A stretch of 64,000 nucleotides of DNA from NCBI GenBank assembly GCA_016708435.1, contig JADJFV010000002.1, forward strand, positions 124,001 through 188,000, written 5' to 3'. Positions 8,921-17,400 of the stretch are shown here, piece by piece (positions within the stretch are counted from its first letter, which is position 1; each line of letters begins with the position of its first letter). This DNA comes from Leptospiraceae bacterium. GTDB taxonomy: Bacteria > Spirochaetota > Leptospiria > Leptospirales > Leptospiraceae. The translations under genes and the position numbers were made by a program. The notes beneath the pieces were generated by a model that saw nothing but the letters and a program-made list of their open reading frames with translations, was not told the DNA's origin and did no database searches.

Positions 8921-9460
8921 TTATCTCTCGTAAATGCTAACAGCACCTAAAGTGATATTTACTTTGATAGTAATTGCTTTTTCATTTTCATTATAAGCGC
9001 GAGTCTTGTAAACATTTTTGAAAAAGGGAATAAACCTGAGTCCATTAGGAAGAGTAACAACTCCAAGCGTTGGATAAATCAAAACGCGAACAGGGGCATC
9101 TCCTTTGATATATATATTATTCTTCGCAAACATGGTATTAGTCTCAATAAACGTATTTCCGCTACCAACAGGCAAACCGGTAAAATCATTTTCACCAACA
9201 CCAAAAAAAACATTGTATGTATCGGCAGCTACAGTTGGTGCAATAGCGGGACCTTTCCCTACAATCGTATTGCTTCCTTCTGGATCATTTCCAAATCGCA
9301 ATTCACTAAACATCATTTGAATACCAAGGAGGATAATAAGAAATACTCCCACAGGCTTATAAACGACTGAGTTTAATTTAAAAAAATACCGTAAGAAAAA
9401 AAACATACCTACGCCAAAAAGTATGATTCCGATTATAGTTGGCGCAATTGATAAATTCAT
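8921..9460 (-). CDS. Hypothetical membrane protein, LiaF-like C-terminus
   Basis: A 179-residue protein with two hydrophobic segments (about 5-25 and 35-52) followed by a soluble beta-rich domain with repeated glycines, ending ITIKVNITLGAVSIYER. That ending faintly recalls the C-terminal domain of LiaF/DUF2154 proteins, but I am not sure. It stands alone, convergent with the cyclase and divergent from the FGE lipoprotein. The function is unknown. Confidence 0.6.
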   Translation of the reverse strand: MNLSIAPTIIGIILFGVGMFFFLRYFFKLNSVVYKPVGVFLIILLGIQMMFSELRFGNDPEGSNTIVGKGPAIAPTVAADTYNVFFGVGENDFTGLPVGSGNTFIETNTMFAKNNIYIKGDAPVRVLIYPTLGVVTLPNGLRFIPFFKNVYKTRAYNENEKAITIKVNITLGAVSIYER

Positions 9461-9594
9461 AGATGATTCCGTTCCTCTTTAACTGTATCGGCGGAATTTT
9501 GATAAAAATAATGTTTTTAAGATTATTTACGACAATGAGTTCCTTTGGAAATTTTTGTTACATCGAATTAAGGTTACAGAAAAATGGTAAGGGT

Positions 9595-10434
9595 ATGAAA
9601 AAAATTCTGTTTTTCGCCCTACTACTCCTTCTTGTCCATTGCCAACGTGTAGAAAACCAAGCCATTCCAGAATGCACAAAGGCATATCCAAACATGAAAT
9701 GCATCCCTGCCGGAAATTTTATTCGAGGGAGCAATGTCTATGAGAAAGATGAAAAACCAGAACAGATCATTTACGTTTCTGAGTTTTACATGGATACCTA
9801 TGAAGTCACAAACGAGGACTTCAATAAATGCATAGACGCTGGCAAATGCAAAGAATGCTTAAAGAATAAAACTTGTAACTACATAGGTCCCCGTTATGGC
9901 AAGCCATACATGGGTCCGAAGCAACCAATCGCGGGCGTTAGCTGGTATACCGCCAAAGAATATTGTGAGTATATGGGGAAGCGATTGCCTACAGAAGCGG
10001 AATGGGAGAAAGCAGCTCGCGGAGTGAACGGAGATATCTACTCTTGGGGAAATGAGCCTGCCGATTGCACTCGTGCTGTCATAGAAGAAAATGGGAAAAA
10101 AGGCTGTGGAAAAGACAAAGACCTTCCTACTTCGGATGTAGGAACAAGAGCGAGCGGTAAATACGGATTATACGATATGGCTGGAAATTCTTGGGAATGG
10201 GTAAATGACTTTTACACAAAGTCTTTTGAAGTATGCGGTGAAGATTGCTCCAAAAAAGATCCGAAAGGTCCTTGCGACGGAAAAGAAACTTGTCCGGGCT
10301 TTGAACGAAGAGTATTAAAGGGAGGTTCTTGGTGGTGGGATAAAAACTACGCTCGTGGCTCTAAGAGAAGACACCATGATCCTAAGAATTACCCGGAATA
10401 CCACCATTTTGGTTTCCGATGTGCGAAAGATTAA
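9595..10434 (+). CDS. Lipoprotein with formylglycine-generating-enzyme (SUMF1) fold
   Basis: A 279-residue protein from the ATG at 9595, which gives a proper signal peptide MKKILFFALLLLLVHC with lipobox C16; the frame opens earlier at 9463 without a signal. The rest is an FGE-sulfatase domain: GNFIRGSNVYEKDE, the central RLPTEAEWEKAARG block, GNSWEWVNDF and the terminal RVLKGGSWWW...HHFGFRCAKD blocks. Most such lipoproteins are non-catalytic or of unknown activity. It has extra cysteine pairs (CIDAGKCKECLKNKTC, CGEDCSKKDPKGPCDGKETC), probably disulphides or metal ligands. Confidence 0.85.
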   Translation: MKKILFFALLLLLVHCQRVENQAIPECTKAYPNMKCIPAGNFIRGSNVYEKDEKPEQIIYVSEFYMDTYEVTNEDFNKCIDAGKCKECLKNKTCNYIGPRYGKPYMGPKQPIAGVSWYTAKEYCEYMGKRLPTEAEWEKAARGVNGDIYSWGNEPADCTRAVIEENGKKGCGKDKDLPTSDVGTRASGKYGLYDMAGNSWEWVNDFYTKSFEVCGEDCSKKDPKGPCDGKETCPGFERRVLKGGSWWWDKNYARGSKRRHHDPKNYPEYHHFGFRCAKD

Positions 10435-10883
10435 TCTAAAAGTTCTGTATCCATTGCTTGCGCAGGATAAGAGCCTGTATCCATAGATCTAGACGAATTC
10501 TTGGATTTGTTTTTGGAAGCTATCTCTGCATACTCAACCGTATAAGGAGTCCATGGGATCGCTTTTAGTCTAGCTAAAGGAATCTTCTTTTTCGTTCCTT
10601 CGCAAATTCCATAGGTTCCATTTTCAATCTTTTCTAGGGCTACTTCAATTTGGTTTAAAAGGTCAATTTCATTTTCTGTAAGAACAGAACTTAAAGCCTC
10701 TTCATTGATTTCAGAAGCAATATCAGCAATATCACCAACTTCTTTAAGACCTGAAGGCGAGCTTTTATCTTCCCAAGTGTTTAGCTTGATTAATAAATCA
10801 TTTTTCTTTTCAAGCAAGGCTTCTTTTAATTCATCGAAGCCTTTACTAGAAGACTGTTTGGATTGTGATGCTTTAGATCCCAT
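10431..10883 (-). CDS. DksA/TraR-like regulator lacking most zinc cysteines
   Basis: A 150-residue protein with a coiled-coil N-terminal half and a DksA-type C-terminal block: ALEKIENGTYGICEGTKKK then IPLARLKAIPWTPYTVEYAE. In the family this block is a C4 zinc finger (CxxC ... CxxC). Here only one cysteine remains, so zinc is probably not bound and the fold must be stabilised differently. DksA-like proteins act in the RNA polymerase secondary channel; that role is inferred. It lies 2 bases downstream of rpmG and is likely cotranscribed with it. Its stop overlaps the convergent FGE gene's stop. Confidence 0.8.
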   Translation of the reverse strand: MGSKASQSKQSSSKGFDELKEALLEKKNDLLIKLNTWEDKSSPSGLKEVGDIADIASEINEEALSSVLTENEIDLLNQIEVALEKIENGTYGICEGTKKKIPLARLKAIPWTPYTVEYAEIASKNKSKNSSRSMDTGSYPAQAMDTELLD

Positions 10884-10885
10884 TT

Positions 10886-11047
10886 TTATGCTTTAGATTC
10901 TTTATGGTCTGCATGTTTTCTGCAAAACTTGCAAAACTTTTTAGTAACTAATTTATCAGATTTTAATTTCTTATTTTTTGTTTGAAAATAAGCCGATTTT
11001 CCAGGAACTTCGCAACCAGTACACGCTAATTTAATAATTTCTCTCAT
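10886..11047 (-). CDS. rpmG: 50S ribosomal protein L33
   Basis: A 53-residue basic protein read from the ATG at 11047: MREIIKLACTGCEVPGKSAY, then a lysine-rich middle, then FCKFCRKHADHKESKA. Two CxxC pairs (C9/C12 and C39/C42) form the zinc ribbon of the cysteine-containing L33 form. Size and motif order fit L33 exactly. The gene is followed after 2 bases by the DksA-like gene. A TTGACG box is visible about 35 bases upstream of the start and could be a -35 element. Confidence 0.9.
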   Translation of the reverse strand: MREIIKLACTGCEVPGKSAYFQTKNKKLKSDKLVTKKFCKFCRKHADHKESKA

Positions 11048-11162
11048 AGTTTAAGCCATAAAAAAGGATAATTTTTTTTCGTCAAGGTACTTATAATATA
11101 TACAAAGATCCACAAAAATCTTTAACAAAAAAAAGGCTTGGACCTTTGTATTTTCTTTAACT

Positions 11163-11328
11163 ACTCACCTTACGCAAGGTGAGTGACCAGCGTTCCCAGC
11201 GCTGAAAGTGGGCACCTAACGGTGGGTTCGCTGCCGCGGGCAATAGTTTTAATCAATTCATTAGATTCATCTAATATTCTCAATTTCATTAAAAGTGGCA
11301 TAGCATTATTCTTTTGCGTAAGGTGAGT
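11163..11328. repeat. Small element bounded by 13-bp inverted repeats
   Basis: ACTCACCTTACGC (11163-11175) is repeated exactly in reverse complement at 11316-11328, enclosing 166 bases. The left end also forms a local 9-bp hairpin with AAGGTGAGT (11176-11184). The interior is more GC-rich than its surroundings and contains no open frame of note. It resembles a miniature non-autonomous element or an intergenic palindromic repeat. A target-site duplication was not clear. Confidence 0.55.
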
Positions 11329-11332
11329 TAAA

Positions 11333-12907
11333 TTACTTACAATTCATATCCGCAATAGTGCCGGTTTTAAGGACACCCATGAGATAATATGTCTTTTTGC
11401 CATTTTCTAATCTACAGCCATGTTTTTTTCCACCAAAAGGTTGAGTTGGAATAAACATATAAGGTCCTTCTCCAATTAACTTACCACTAGCATCATACTC
11501 TTTGGCAGTAGTTTCTTTTCTTACTGACTCTGGAGATTTTGCTTCGTCAGAACTTTGAGTTGTTGCAGGAAGAATTTCTAGATATTTCTTACCGGCTTTG
11601 TAAAATGTAAAGGGAAGGGCAGGAATCATCTTATCATTCATCTCGTCGGTCTTATCATCAATGCTAAAAAGAGAAAGCATCATATTCCCTTTGCCTTCCA
11701 AGTTTCCCGATTTGTCATATAATTCCCCGTTTTGCATCATGAGTGCATTTGCCATGGTTCCCTTACATCGCATTTTATTTCCTTTGTAAAAGAATTTCCA
11801 GTCTTTTGTAGGAAGTCCTTTCTCGTCATAAGATCCAACAGAGAATAAATCGCCAGATTTATAGTATTTCTTCCATTCGCCCACATTGAGTGACTTTCCG
11901 TTCACGTTAGGAGTCGGACAAGAAGAAGTTTGCTCTTTCATTGTCCGTGTATCCTTTACTTCTTTAATTTCTTTGTAACCGGATTCAGAGTCTTCTTCCT
12001 TTTCTTCGGATTCTATCGCTCCTGGCTCGGCTTTGCGGTTTCCTTCTGAATCAATGGCTCCGGTTGGATAGTATTGTTTCCAAAATCCGATTTTATAATC
12101 TTCTTTGTAATTTCCTTCTGCTGCTTTTGTAACACCATCCGGCTGATAGATTGTAGCTGCACCATCTCTTTTATTGTTATTATAAAGAAGGACAGCTTTC
12201 AGTTTTCCTGGTTTTTTATCTTCAACGGTATATTCTGTCCATTTTCCAGTCTTTTGCTCTTTTGTGAAAGTTCCTTCACACATAGCCAATTCAGAAGCTG
12301 TCTTCTTCCAGTAAATTCCGTGGCGCTCCCCTTCTACATAATTGATTTCTTCGATTTGAGCACCCTTAATACTGAACTTTTTCTCTGTTCCGTGTTTTTT
12401 TCCGTCTACGAAAGGAGTTTCCTTTAATTTCTCGCCTGTCTCATAGAGTAATGTCCAGACTCCGTCTTTCTTATTTTCTTTGAATGCTCCGAATTGTTTT
12501 TTGACTAATTTCTTAATTTTAGTGGAGGGATCGTATTTCTCTTCGAATTCCTCCCAGATGCCTTCTTTTTTTCCGTTCGTATAACTGCCTTTCATCCAAA
12601 GAACACTGTATTTTTTCTTAGGATCTACTTGGTCAGTTATTTCCATGTATTCCTCCCAGGCTCCATCCTTAGTAAATCCCTTAATCGCGCCTGCATCCAT
12701 TTTACTAATTTGTTCAGGCGAACAGGCATTAGCCGGACACTGTGTTTTAACAATACCTTTGCCTTTCAGATTAAAAGTTTCAGGAAATTTCTCTACTCGA
12801 ATGTTCGGAGATTCAAAAGAAAATTCTGCTTTTTTATCCTTCTGCATAAACGAAGCACAAGAAATCAAAAAGAAAGAAAGGACAGTAACTATTTTTAAAG
12901 AATACAT
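11333..12907 (-). CDS. Lipoprotein with MORN-type (YwqK-like) repeats
   Basis: From the ATG at 12907 (AGAGG 5 bases upstream; the GTG two codons earlier overlaps that site) the protein has a signal peptide MYSLKIVTVLSFFLISC with lipobox C17. The body is a run of MORN_2-like repeats of the pattern G-x-W-x-x-Y-x-x-G-x-x-K (for example KDGVWTLLYETGEKL, TGKWTEY, KIGFWKQYYPTGAI, VGEWKKYYKSGDL). The repeats are interrupted by an acidic insert (about 290-320) with ESEEKEEDSES. Such repeats form beta-hairpin arrays, so a surface or periplasmic binding role is likely but unproven. Confidence 0.8.
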   Translation of the reverse strand: MYSLKIVTVLSFFLISCASFMQKDKKAEFSFESPNIRVEKFPETFNLKGKGIVKTQCPANACSPEQISKMDAGAIKGFTKDGAWEEYMEITDQVDPKKKYSVLWMKGSYTNGKKEGIWEEFEEKYDPSTKIKKLVKKQFGAFKENKKDGVWTLLYETGEKLKETPFVDGKKHGTEKKFSIKGAQIEEINYVEGERHGIYWKKTASELAMCEGTFTKEQKTGKWTEYTVEDKKPGKLKAVLLYNNNKRDGAATIYQPDGVTKAAEGNYKEDYKIGFWKQYYPTGAIDSEGNRKAEPGAIESEEKEEDSESGYKEIKEVKDTRTMKEQTSSCPTPNVNGKSLNVGEWKKYYKSGDLFSVGSYDEKGLPTKDWKFFYKGNKMRCKGTMANALMMQNGELYDKSGNLEGKGNMMLSLFSIDDKTDEMNDKMIPALPFTFYKAGKKYLEILPATTQSSDEAKSPESVRKETTAKEYDASGKLIGEGPYMFIPTQPFGGKKHGCRLENGKKTYYLMGVLKTGTIADMNCK

Positions 12908-12966
12908 GGGCACCTCTGTAATTTGCCTTCTATTATTTCCGATTTAGCTTTGGATTCAATAACTTT

Positions 12967-13374
12967 TTAAGGAAACTTCTTTAACCAATCCACGCCATCT
13001 TCATGGGAGGTTACATTTATGGTAACAAAGCCAATATCTGTGCTGACTTCTTGCCAATAGTCATTGGAGAGCTGAGCCATAGCATTCTTTGGAATAACAG
13101 TCGCAACGTATTTCATTCCCGCCGTTACTGCACGCGGAATCCAGTCATTTGCTAACCAATCCTGAATTTGCTCACTAAAACCGCCAAGAGTTTTGCCAGT
13201 ATTAATAATCTGGCGATCACATTTTCTTTCAACTATGAAGGTTAAAAGTTTTTCGAGTGATTCTTTAACTTCTTTGTCTAAGACAGAAAAGCTTTTCCAT
13301 TCAGGACATAACGCTTTAGAGGAAGGATCCCAATAAATTGCAACTACTCCATCCCTTTCATATAATTTTTCCAT
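12967..13374 (-). CDS. Hypothetical small protein, possibly SpoIIAA/STAS-like
   Basis: A 135-residue soluble protein starting from an ATG with AGAGG 5 bases upstream. It has no signal peptide or membrane segment. The pattern (a beta-strand with VVAIYWDPSSKAL, two helices, then IPRAVTAGMKYVATVIPKNA and a C-terminal SHEDGVDWLKKFP) recalls small STAS/SEC14-like proteins common in Bacteroidetes and Leptospira. That assignment is tentative. It lies 60 bases upstream of the MORN lipoprotein on the same strand. Confidence 0.6.
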   Translation of the reverse strand: MEKLYERDGVVAIYWDPSSKALCPEWKSFSVLDKEVKESLEKLLTFIVERKCDRQIINTGKTLGGFSEQIQDWLANDWIPRAVTAGMKYVATVIPKNAMAQLSNDYWQEVSTDIGFVTINVTSHEDGVDWLKKFP

Positions 13375-13618
13375 CGAAACCTCTTAGATATGCAATATAT
13401 TCCAATTAACTCAAAGACAACAACTTTTATTTGCTTAGTCCTCTAAGAATATTTTCTAGCAAGCTTTTACCACGCTTCGATCAGCTTTCGATGCATATTG
13501 CCCTAGTAATCGAATCATGAACGAGAATAGTTGAAGTCCTTATCATACACTGGAAAAACTTATTATGATTTTTTCCATTGACATAGGAGTAGAATCAAAT
13601 AGAATTAAAACAACTACC

Positions 13619-14200
13619 ATGCAAGCGCTCTCTTTTACAATTCCCGATTACCCGATTATGGACGATGATCGTTTGTATAAATTCTGTGTCTATAATCACG
13701 AAATAAAAATTGAAAGATCCTCAGAAGGAGAAATCATCGTAATGTCACCCACTGGCGGAGAAAGTGGCAGAAAAAATCTAAACGTTGCCTATTATATTAA
13801 GGATTATCAAAAAAAAAATAAAACTGGTGTAGCGTTCGATTCTTCTTCCGGTTTTATATTACCAAACAAAGCAATGCGATCTCCCGATGCTGCTTGGATT
13901 TCTAACGAAAGATGGGAAAGCCTTACTCCAGAGCAAAAAAGAAAGTTCCCTCCTCTCTGTCCTGATTTTGTAATCGAGTTACTTTCTGAATCGGATAGTC
14001 TCTGGCAAACACAAAAGAAAATGGACGAATGGATGGCTAACGGCTGTAAGCTGGCATGGCTCATTGATCCGTTTCAACGAAAAGTTTTTGTATACAAAGC
14101 ATCTCAAAAAATGCGAATCCACGAAGACTTTGAAACTAGTATCGACGGGGAAGATGTTCTTCCTGGATTTGAACTACCGCTAAATGAGTTGGATGAGTGA
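13619..14200 (+). CDS. Uma2-family (DUF820) restriction-endonuclease-like protein
   Basis: From the internal ATG at 13619 it is 193 residues, the usual family length; the frame opens at 13565. Uma2 landmarks are present: GEIIVMSPTGGESG (about 37-50), MRSPDAAWIS with D90, CPDFVIELLSESDS with E120, and the GCKLAWLIDP block. These give the PD-(D/E)XK-type core. The biological role of the family is unsettled; the genes are abundant in cyanobacteria and some spirochaetes and often mobile. No partner methylase is adjacent. Confidence 0.82.
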   Translation: MQALSFTIPDYPIMDDDRLYKFCVYNHEIKIERSSEGEIIVMSPTGGESGRKNLNVAYYIKDYQKKNKTGVAFDSSSGFILPNKAMRSPDAAWISNERWESLTPEQKRKFPPLCPDFVIELLSESDSLWQTQKKMDEWMANGCKLAWLIDPFQRKVFVYKASQKMRIHEDFETSIDGEDVLPGFELPLNELDE

Positions 14201-14340
14201 TGCTTGGTCACCTTATCTTTCTAGTAATTTGTAATCAACTTCTCCTATAATTATTTCCATTCTGATGCCTAAAATTAAAAGCATAAAGCAAAAATGAATT
14301 GTGTCTCTTTCATAAAAAGATCTTTTGATTTACCATCCCT

Positions 14341-15201
14341 TCAATGCATATAATATTCAATTTCGTTCTCTATTATTTTATTCAATATTTCCCCTTCTGT
14401 GCGAGCGGGCACATACGTTTTTTCTGTAACAATGTTTTTGTGATTATCATACAAGAAAATTCGTCTGAAATTTAATTTCCCGGTTTGTCCGAAACAAATC
14501 ATCTCATAGATCAGGTTGTCGGCTGTGTAAGTGTATTGGTAACTTGCTGTGAATAAATTTAAACCCTCTGGTTCTGATTCGCTTTGTTTAAGTAGATTTC
14601 CATATTTGTCTAACGTTTCACTTCTGAATTTCAAGATTTTATTATTCCTATCGGAAATTTTTGTTACTTTAATATCTGGATCTATGTAAGTTATTTTGTA
14701 GTTGGAAATACCCTCGTTGCGTTTGGTTATTTGCATATCGGTAAGTTTATTATCTTTGTTGTAATACGACTCAATCCGCTCCTCTTCCCTACCAGTGGCA
14801 TTGTATTTTATGAATGATTTGTTTCTGTGTTCGTCGTTGTAAAAAGTAACTTCACGTTCAGCACATTTGTTCCCCGACATCAATACTTTTTCAATAACTC
14901 TCAACTTTTCGTCGAGTTTATATAAATATCTCATGTCGTAAGTGCTGTTTACAAATATCTGTATTATATTTCTGAAATCATTTGAATACTCAAATTTATA
15001 ACAAGAAGAATCCAGTCCATTTAATTCAGTAAAACGGGAAAAAGCTATAACAGCTTCTGGGAGAAAATCTCTAATAAACATCTGGAAACATGTTCGCACA
15101 GGAAGTCCGACACTATCAGTATAATACGTCTTTGAACCTATTCTTTTTACCGGTCCGAAAAGTTTATGAGAAGCAGTAGAAAATATATTTGTTTCGTTCA
15201 T
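14341..15201 (-). CDS. Hypothetical protein with YD-like repeats
   Basis: A 286-residue protein with no signal peptide. The second half contains short repeating strand-turn units such as KLDEKLRVIEKVL, YYNKDNKLTDMQI, LDKYGNLLKQSE and YDNHKNIVTEKTY, which resemble isolated YD/RHS-type repeats. I do not recognise a defined family. The base composition is AT-rich like its neighbours. It lies downstream of, but is separated by 83 bases from, the acyltransferase operon on the same strand. Confidence 0.6.
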   Translation of the reverse strand: MNETNIFSTASHKLFGPVKRIGSKTYYTDSVGLPVRTCFQMFIRDFLPEAVIAFSRFTELNGLDSSCYKFEYSNDFRNIIQIFVNSTYDMRYLYKLDEKLRVIEKVLMSGNKCAEREVTFYNDEHRNKSFIKYNATGREEERIESYYNKDNKLTDMQITKRNEGISNYKITYIDPDIKVTKISDRNNKILKFRSETLDKYGNLLKQSESEPEGLNLFTASYQYTYTADNLIYEMICFGQTGKLNFRRIFLYDNHKNIVTEKTYVPARTEGEILNKIIENEIEYYMH

Positions 15202-15284
15202 TGTATAATTAGAAGAAAGTATAACTCACTCCCATATTCAATGTAAAAATTCCATCCCACTAGCAATGCTCAAAATGACTGCAA

Positions 15285-16328
15285 TCACTTCAACTTAAAA
15301 TACTCACTCATCGCATAACGCATGAAGGGATGATAACAATCTTTGGCGATATGACCGCCGTCTACGAACGAATTACAGTAATAATCCTCTGTATTGTCCA
15401 TGTCTCGAACGTTAAATCCGTATTTTGCGCTAATGCTATTTACCTTTTTATACCAGGCATCTACTTTCTTACCTACCTTTTCGGATTTACGCATTAGGTC
15501 TTGCATGGGTAGAGAGCTTTGAGGCCAGACGATGACTGTTTTTATTTTTGCGTCGGATAATCGCTGTAATATCTTTTCGTAAAAAGCATATTGCATTTCT
15601 GAATCTTTGTAAGATGAAAAAAGCCAATCAATTGTGCGTTGACTGGTTGCTTGTAAAATTCCAAAGTCACGCTCTACATAATTTTCTACCAGAGACTTAG
15701 AGCTTCCCTTACTCTCTAAAAGTATGTCTTTGATTTTATGACCTTCTTTGGCGATGATTTCATATTTAGGATCAGTTAGTCTTTTAAAGGCAGTATCTAG
15801 GTGTGGTTTGTTCTTACTTGAGGCAAATAAGTATTTGCCTAAATAAAAGCTTACATAGTCTTTTCCAAATACATTTGCATACTTTAAAACAAATGGTAAA
15901 TCAAAACTATAGGTGAGATTTGAATTTCTAAATATCGGAGTATTCGAGTTAAATTGATTTGGATCTGATTCTAAAAGGACGAAATCAGGATTGATTCCTG
16001 CATCTAGAATTTTTTCCAGATAATAGTAATAATACGCAGGCGTGGTAACAGCAGAGGAGAAATTGTATATATCCCAGTTTGGATAAAATTGTTCTAAGTC
16101 TTTTGAATCAAAGTATAATAGCCTCGACGAGCCGAGGATAATCATGAGTTTCTTGTCTGACTTTCTTTTCTTTAACATCTCAAACAAGTCTTCTCTTGTC
16201 TCGTAGTAGATATAAGTAAAATCCGATTTTACATAAGAGCGGACTTTATCTAGAAGGAATACTTTATCGAATGCAAATAAGATAAAGAAGAGAGCGAGTG
16301 GATAAAGTAAAAACTTTTTATTTCTCAT
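15285..16328 (-). CDS. DUF1574-family SGNH-like protein (second copy)
   Basis: A 347-residue protein from the ATG at 16328, which precedes a good signal/anchor segment MRNKKFLLYPLALFFILF; the longer frame from 16424 has no such start. The GSSR block (G66-S68) and the C-terminal DCYHP motif are the usual positions of an SGNH hydrolase serine and Asp-His pair. It overlaps the preceding DUF1574 gene by 11 bases, implying coupled translation. With the MBOAT gene upstream, it probably transfers acyl groups onto a surface polysaccharide, as AlgJ/AlgX do; that is inferred. Confidence 0.78.
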   Translation of the reverse strand: MRNKKFLLYPLALFFILFAFDKVFLLDKVRSYVKSDFTYIYYETREDLFEMLKKRKSDKKLMIILGSSRLLYFDSKDLEQFYPNWDIYNFSSAVTTPAYYYYYLEKILDAGINPDFVLLESDPNQFNSNTPIFRNSNLTYSFDLPFVLKYANVFGKDYVSFYLGKYLFASSKNKPHLDTAFKRLTDPKYEIIAKEGHKIKDILLESKGSSKSLVENYVERDFGILQATSQRTIDWLFSSYKDSEMQYAFYEKILQRLSDAKIKTVIVWPQSSLPMQDLMRKSEKVGKKVDAWYKKVNSISAKYGFNVRDMDNTEDYYCNSFVDGGHIAKDCYHPFMRYAMSEYFKLK

Positions 16329-17400
16329 TGAGTTCCTTCTTGTCGGAGTTTTTAATGTAAGAGATAATCTCCGGATAAATGTATTCTTTAAAATCAGAAT
16401 TGAGCCTTTTCTCGCCGGTGCCATTGTAATGAATCGACTCAGAAAAAGCGGATAATGGATAATCCATTTCTGGATATTCTAAATACTTTGCATTGGGGAA
16501 TAATGCTGTTTTATCTTTAATGGCAGGAGTTACAGATTGAAAATACTGAGTTTGATTTAAGCCTTCTACGCGCGGAATATTTAACACTAATACTTTGATT
16601 TGTTTTTCTTTGCAAAAGTTGAGAAAATCAGCTAAGGGATCTAGGTCGTATTGTTTTACTTTATTCAAGCTCTCAATGTATTTCACATAGCTTTTTGCTA
16701 CTTCATTTTCATCTGCGATAAAATAATCACCTAAGTTAATTTGTCCATTATGACTCGATGTGATAGTTTCAATCATACGATTTTGTCTGGTATGATAGGT
16801 TTCTCTCGATGTAAAGGTTTCCATCTTTAATCCATTTAGTAAATCCCCAAAGCCCTGTCTGTATTTAAAAGAATACATCATGAGCGGCAAATACTCTTTT
16901 GCGATAAACAGCAATTCGCCCCCTTTGTATTGTTCGAAGCTTTCTGGAAATGTAAATAGATTTAAAAGACGATGCTTATATTGATTCCATAGATTCTTAT
17001 CTGTATCAAATGTCTTTGCTTTCGATTGATTGAACTGTTCGGGATCAGCCGCCCAGATTACTAATTTTGGATTTGCATGATTCTCTAAGTATTTCTTCAA
17101 AAAGAATTTAAAGTAACGGGGACCCGCAGCAGGCAAACTAAAATTATACATGGTAAACTCGCCTTCTTTTTCTTTTACTCCGTGAATCGAAAGAGAGCGA
17201 CTGTCGCCTAATAGCAATATGTCAAAACTTTGCTTTTTATCTTCCGCGATTTGCTTTTTATAATAAGTAAAGAAAGACCCTCCTCCTTCTAAGTAATGCA
17301 GGTTAGGAATAAAATACAAACCTACTTCAATCATTACAATGAGTAGAGCCGTTATAGTAAACGCTGGAACTTTTTTAGAATACGAAATAAATGAATTCAT
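16318..17400 (-). CDS. DUF1574-family SGNH-like protein (first copy)
   Basis: A 360-residue protein with an N-terminal membrane anchor (about 12-32) and an extracytoplasmic domain. The block LLLGDSRSLS (G65 to S69) matches the SGNH nucleophile region, and SESIHYNGTGE near residue 325 supplies a histidine, although the usual aspartate three residues before it is not obvious. It overlaps the MBOAT gene by 26 bases upstream and its paralogue by 11 bases downstream. The three form one translationally coupled operon for O-acylation outside the cytoplasmic membrane. Confidence 0.78.
   Translation of the reverse strand: MNSFISYSKKVPAFTITALLIVMIEVGLYFIPNLHYLEGGGSFFTYYKKQIAEDKKQSFDILLLGDSRSLSIHGVKEKEGEFTMYNFSLPAAGPRYFKFFLKKYLENHANPKLVIWAADPEQFNQSKAKTFDTDKNLWNQYKHRLLNLFTFPESFEQYKGGELLFIAKEYLPLMMYSFKYRQGFGDLLNGLKMETFTSRETYHTRQNRMIETITSSHNGQINLGDYFIADENEVAKSYVKYIESLNKVKQYDLDPLADFLNFCKEKQIKVLVLNIPRVEGLNQTQYFQSVTPAIKDKTALFPNAKYLEYPEMDYPLSAFSESIHYNGTGEKRLNSDFKEYIYPEIISYIKNSDKKELNEK

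Noticed and set aside
9463..9594. An N-terminal extension of the FGE lipoprotein from the ATG at 9463
   Set aside because: It would bury the signal peptide and lipobox that begin at 9595, where a ribosome-site-like AAGG is present.
12629..12947. Two overlapping plus-strand frames opposite the MORN lipoprotein
   Set aside because: They lie entirely within the supported minus-strand gene, and their translations have no recognisable domain.
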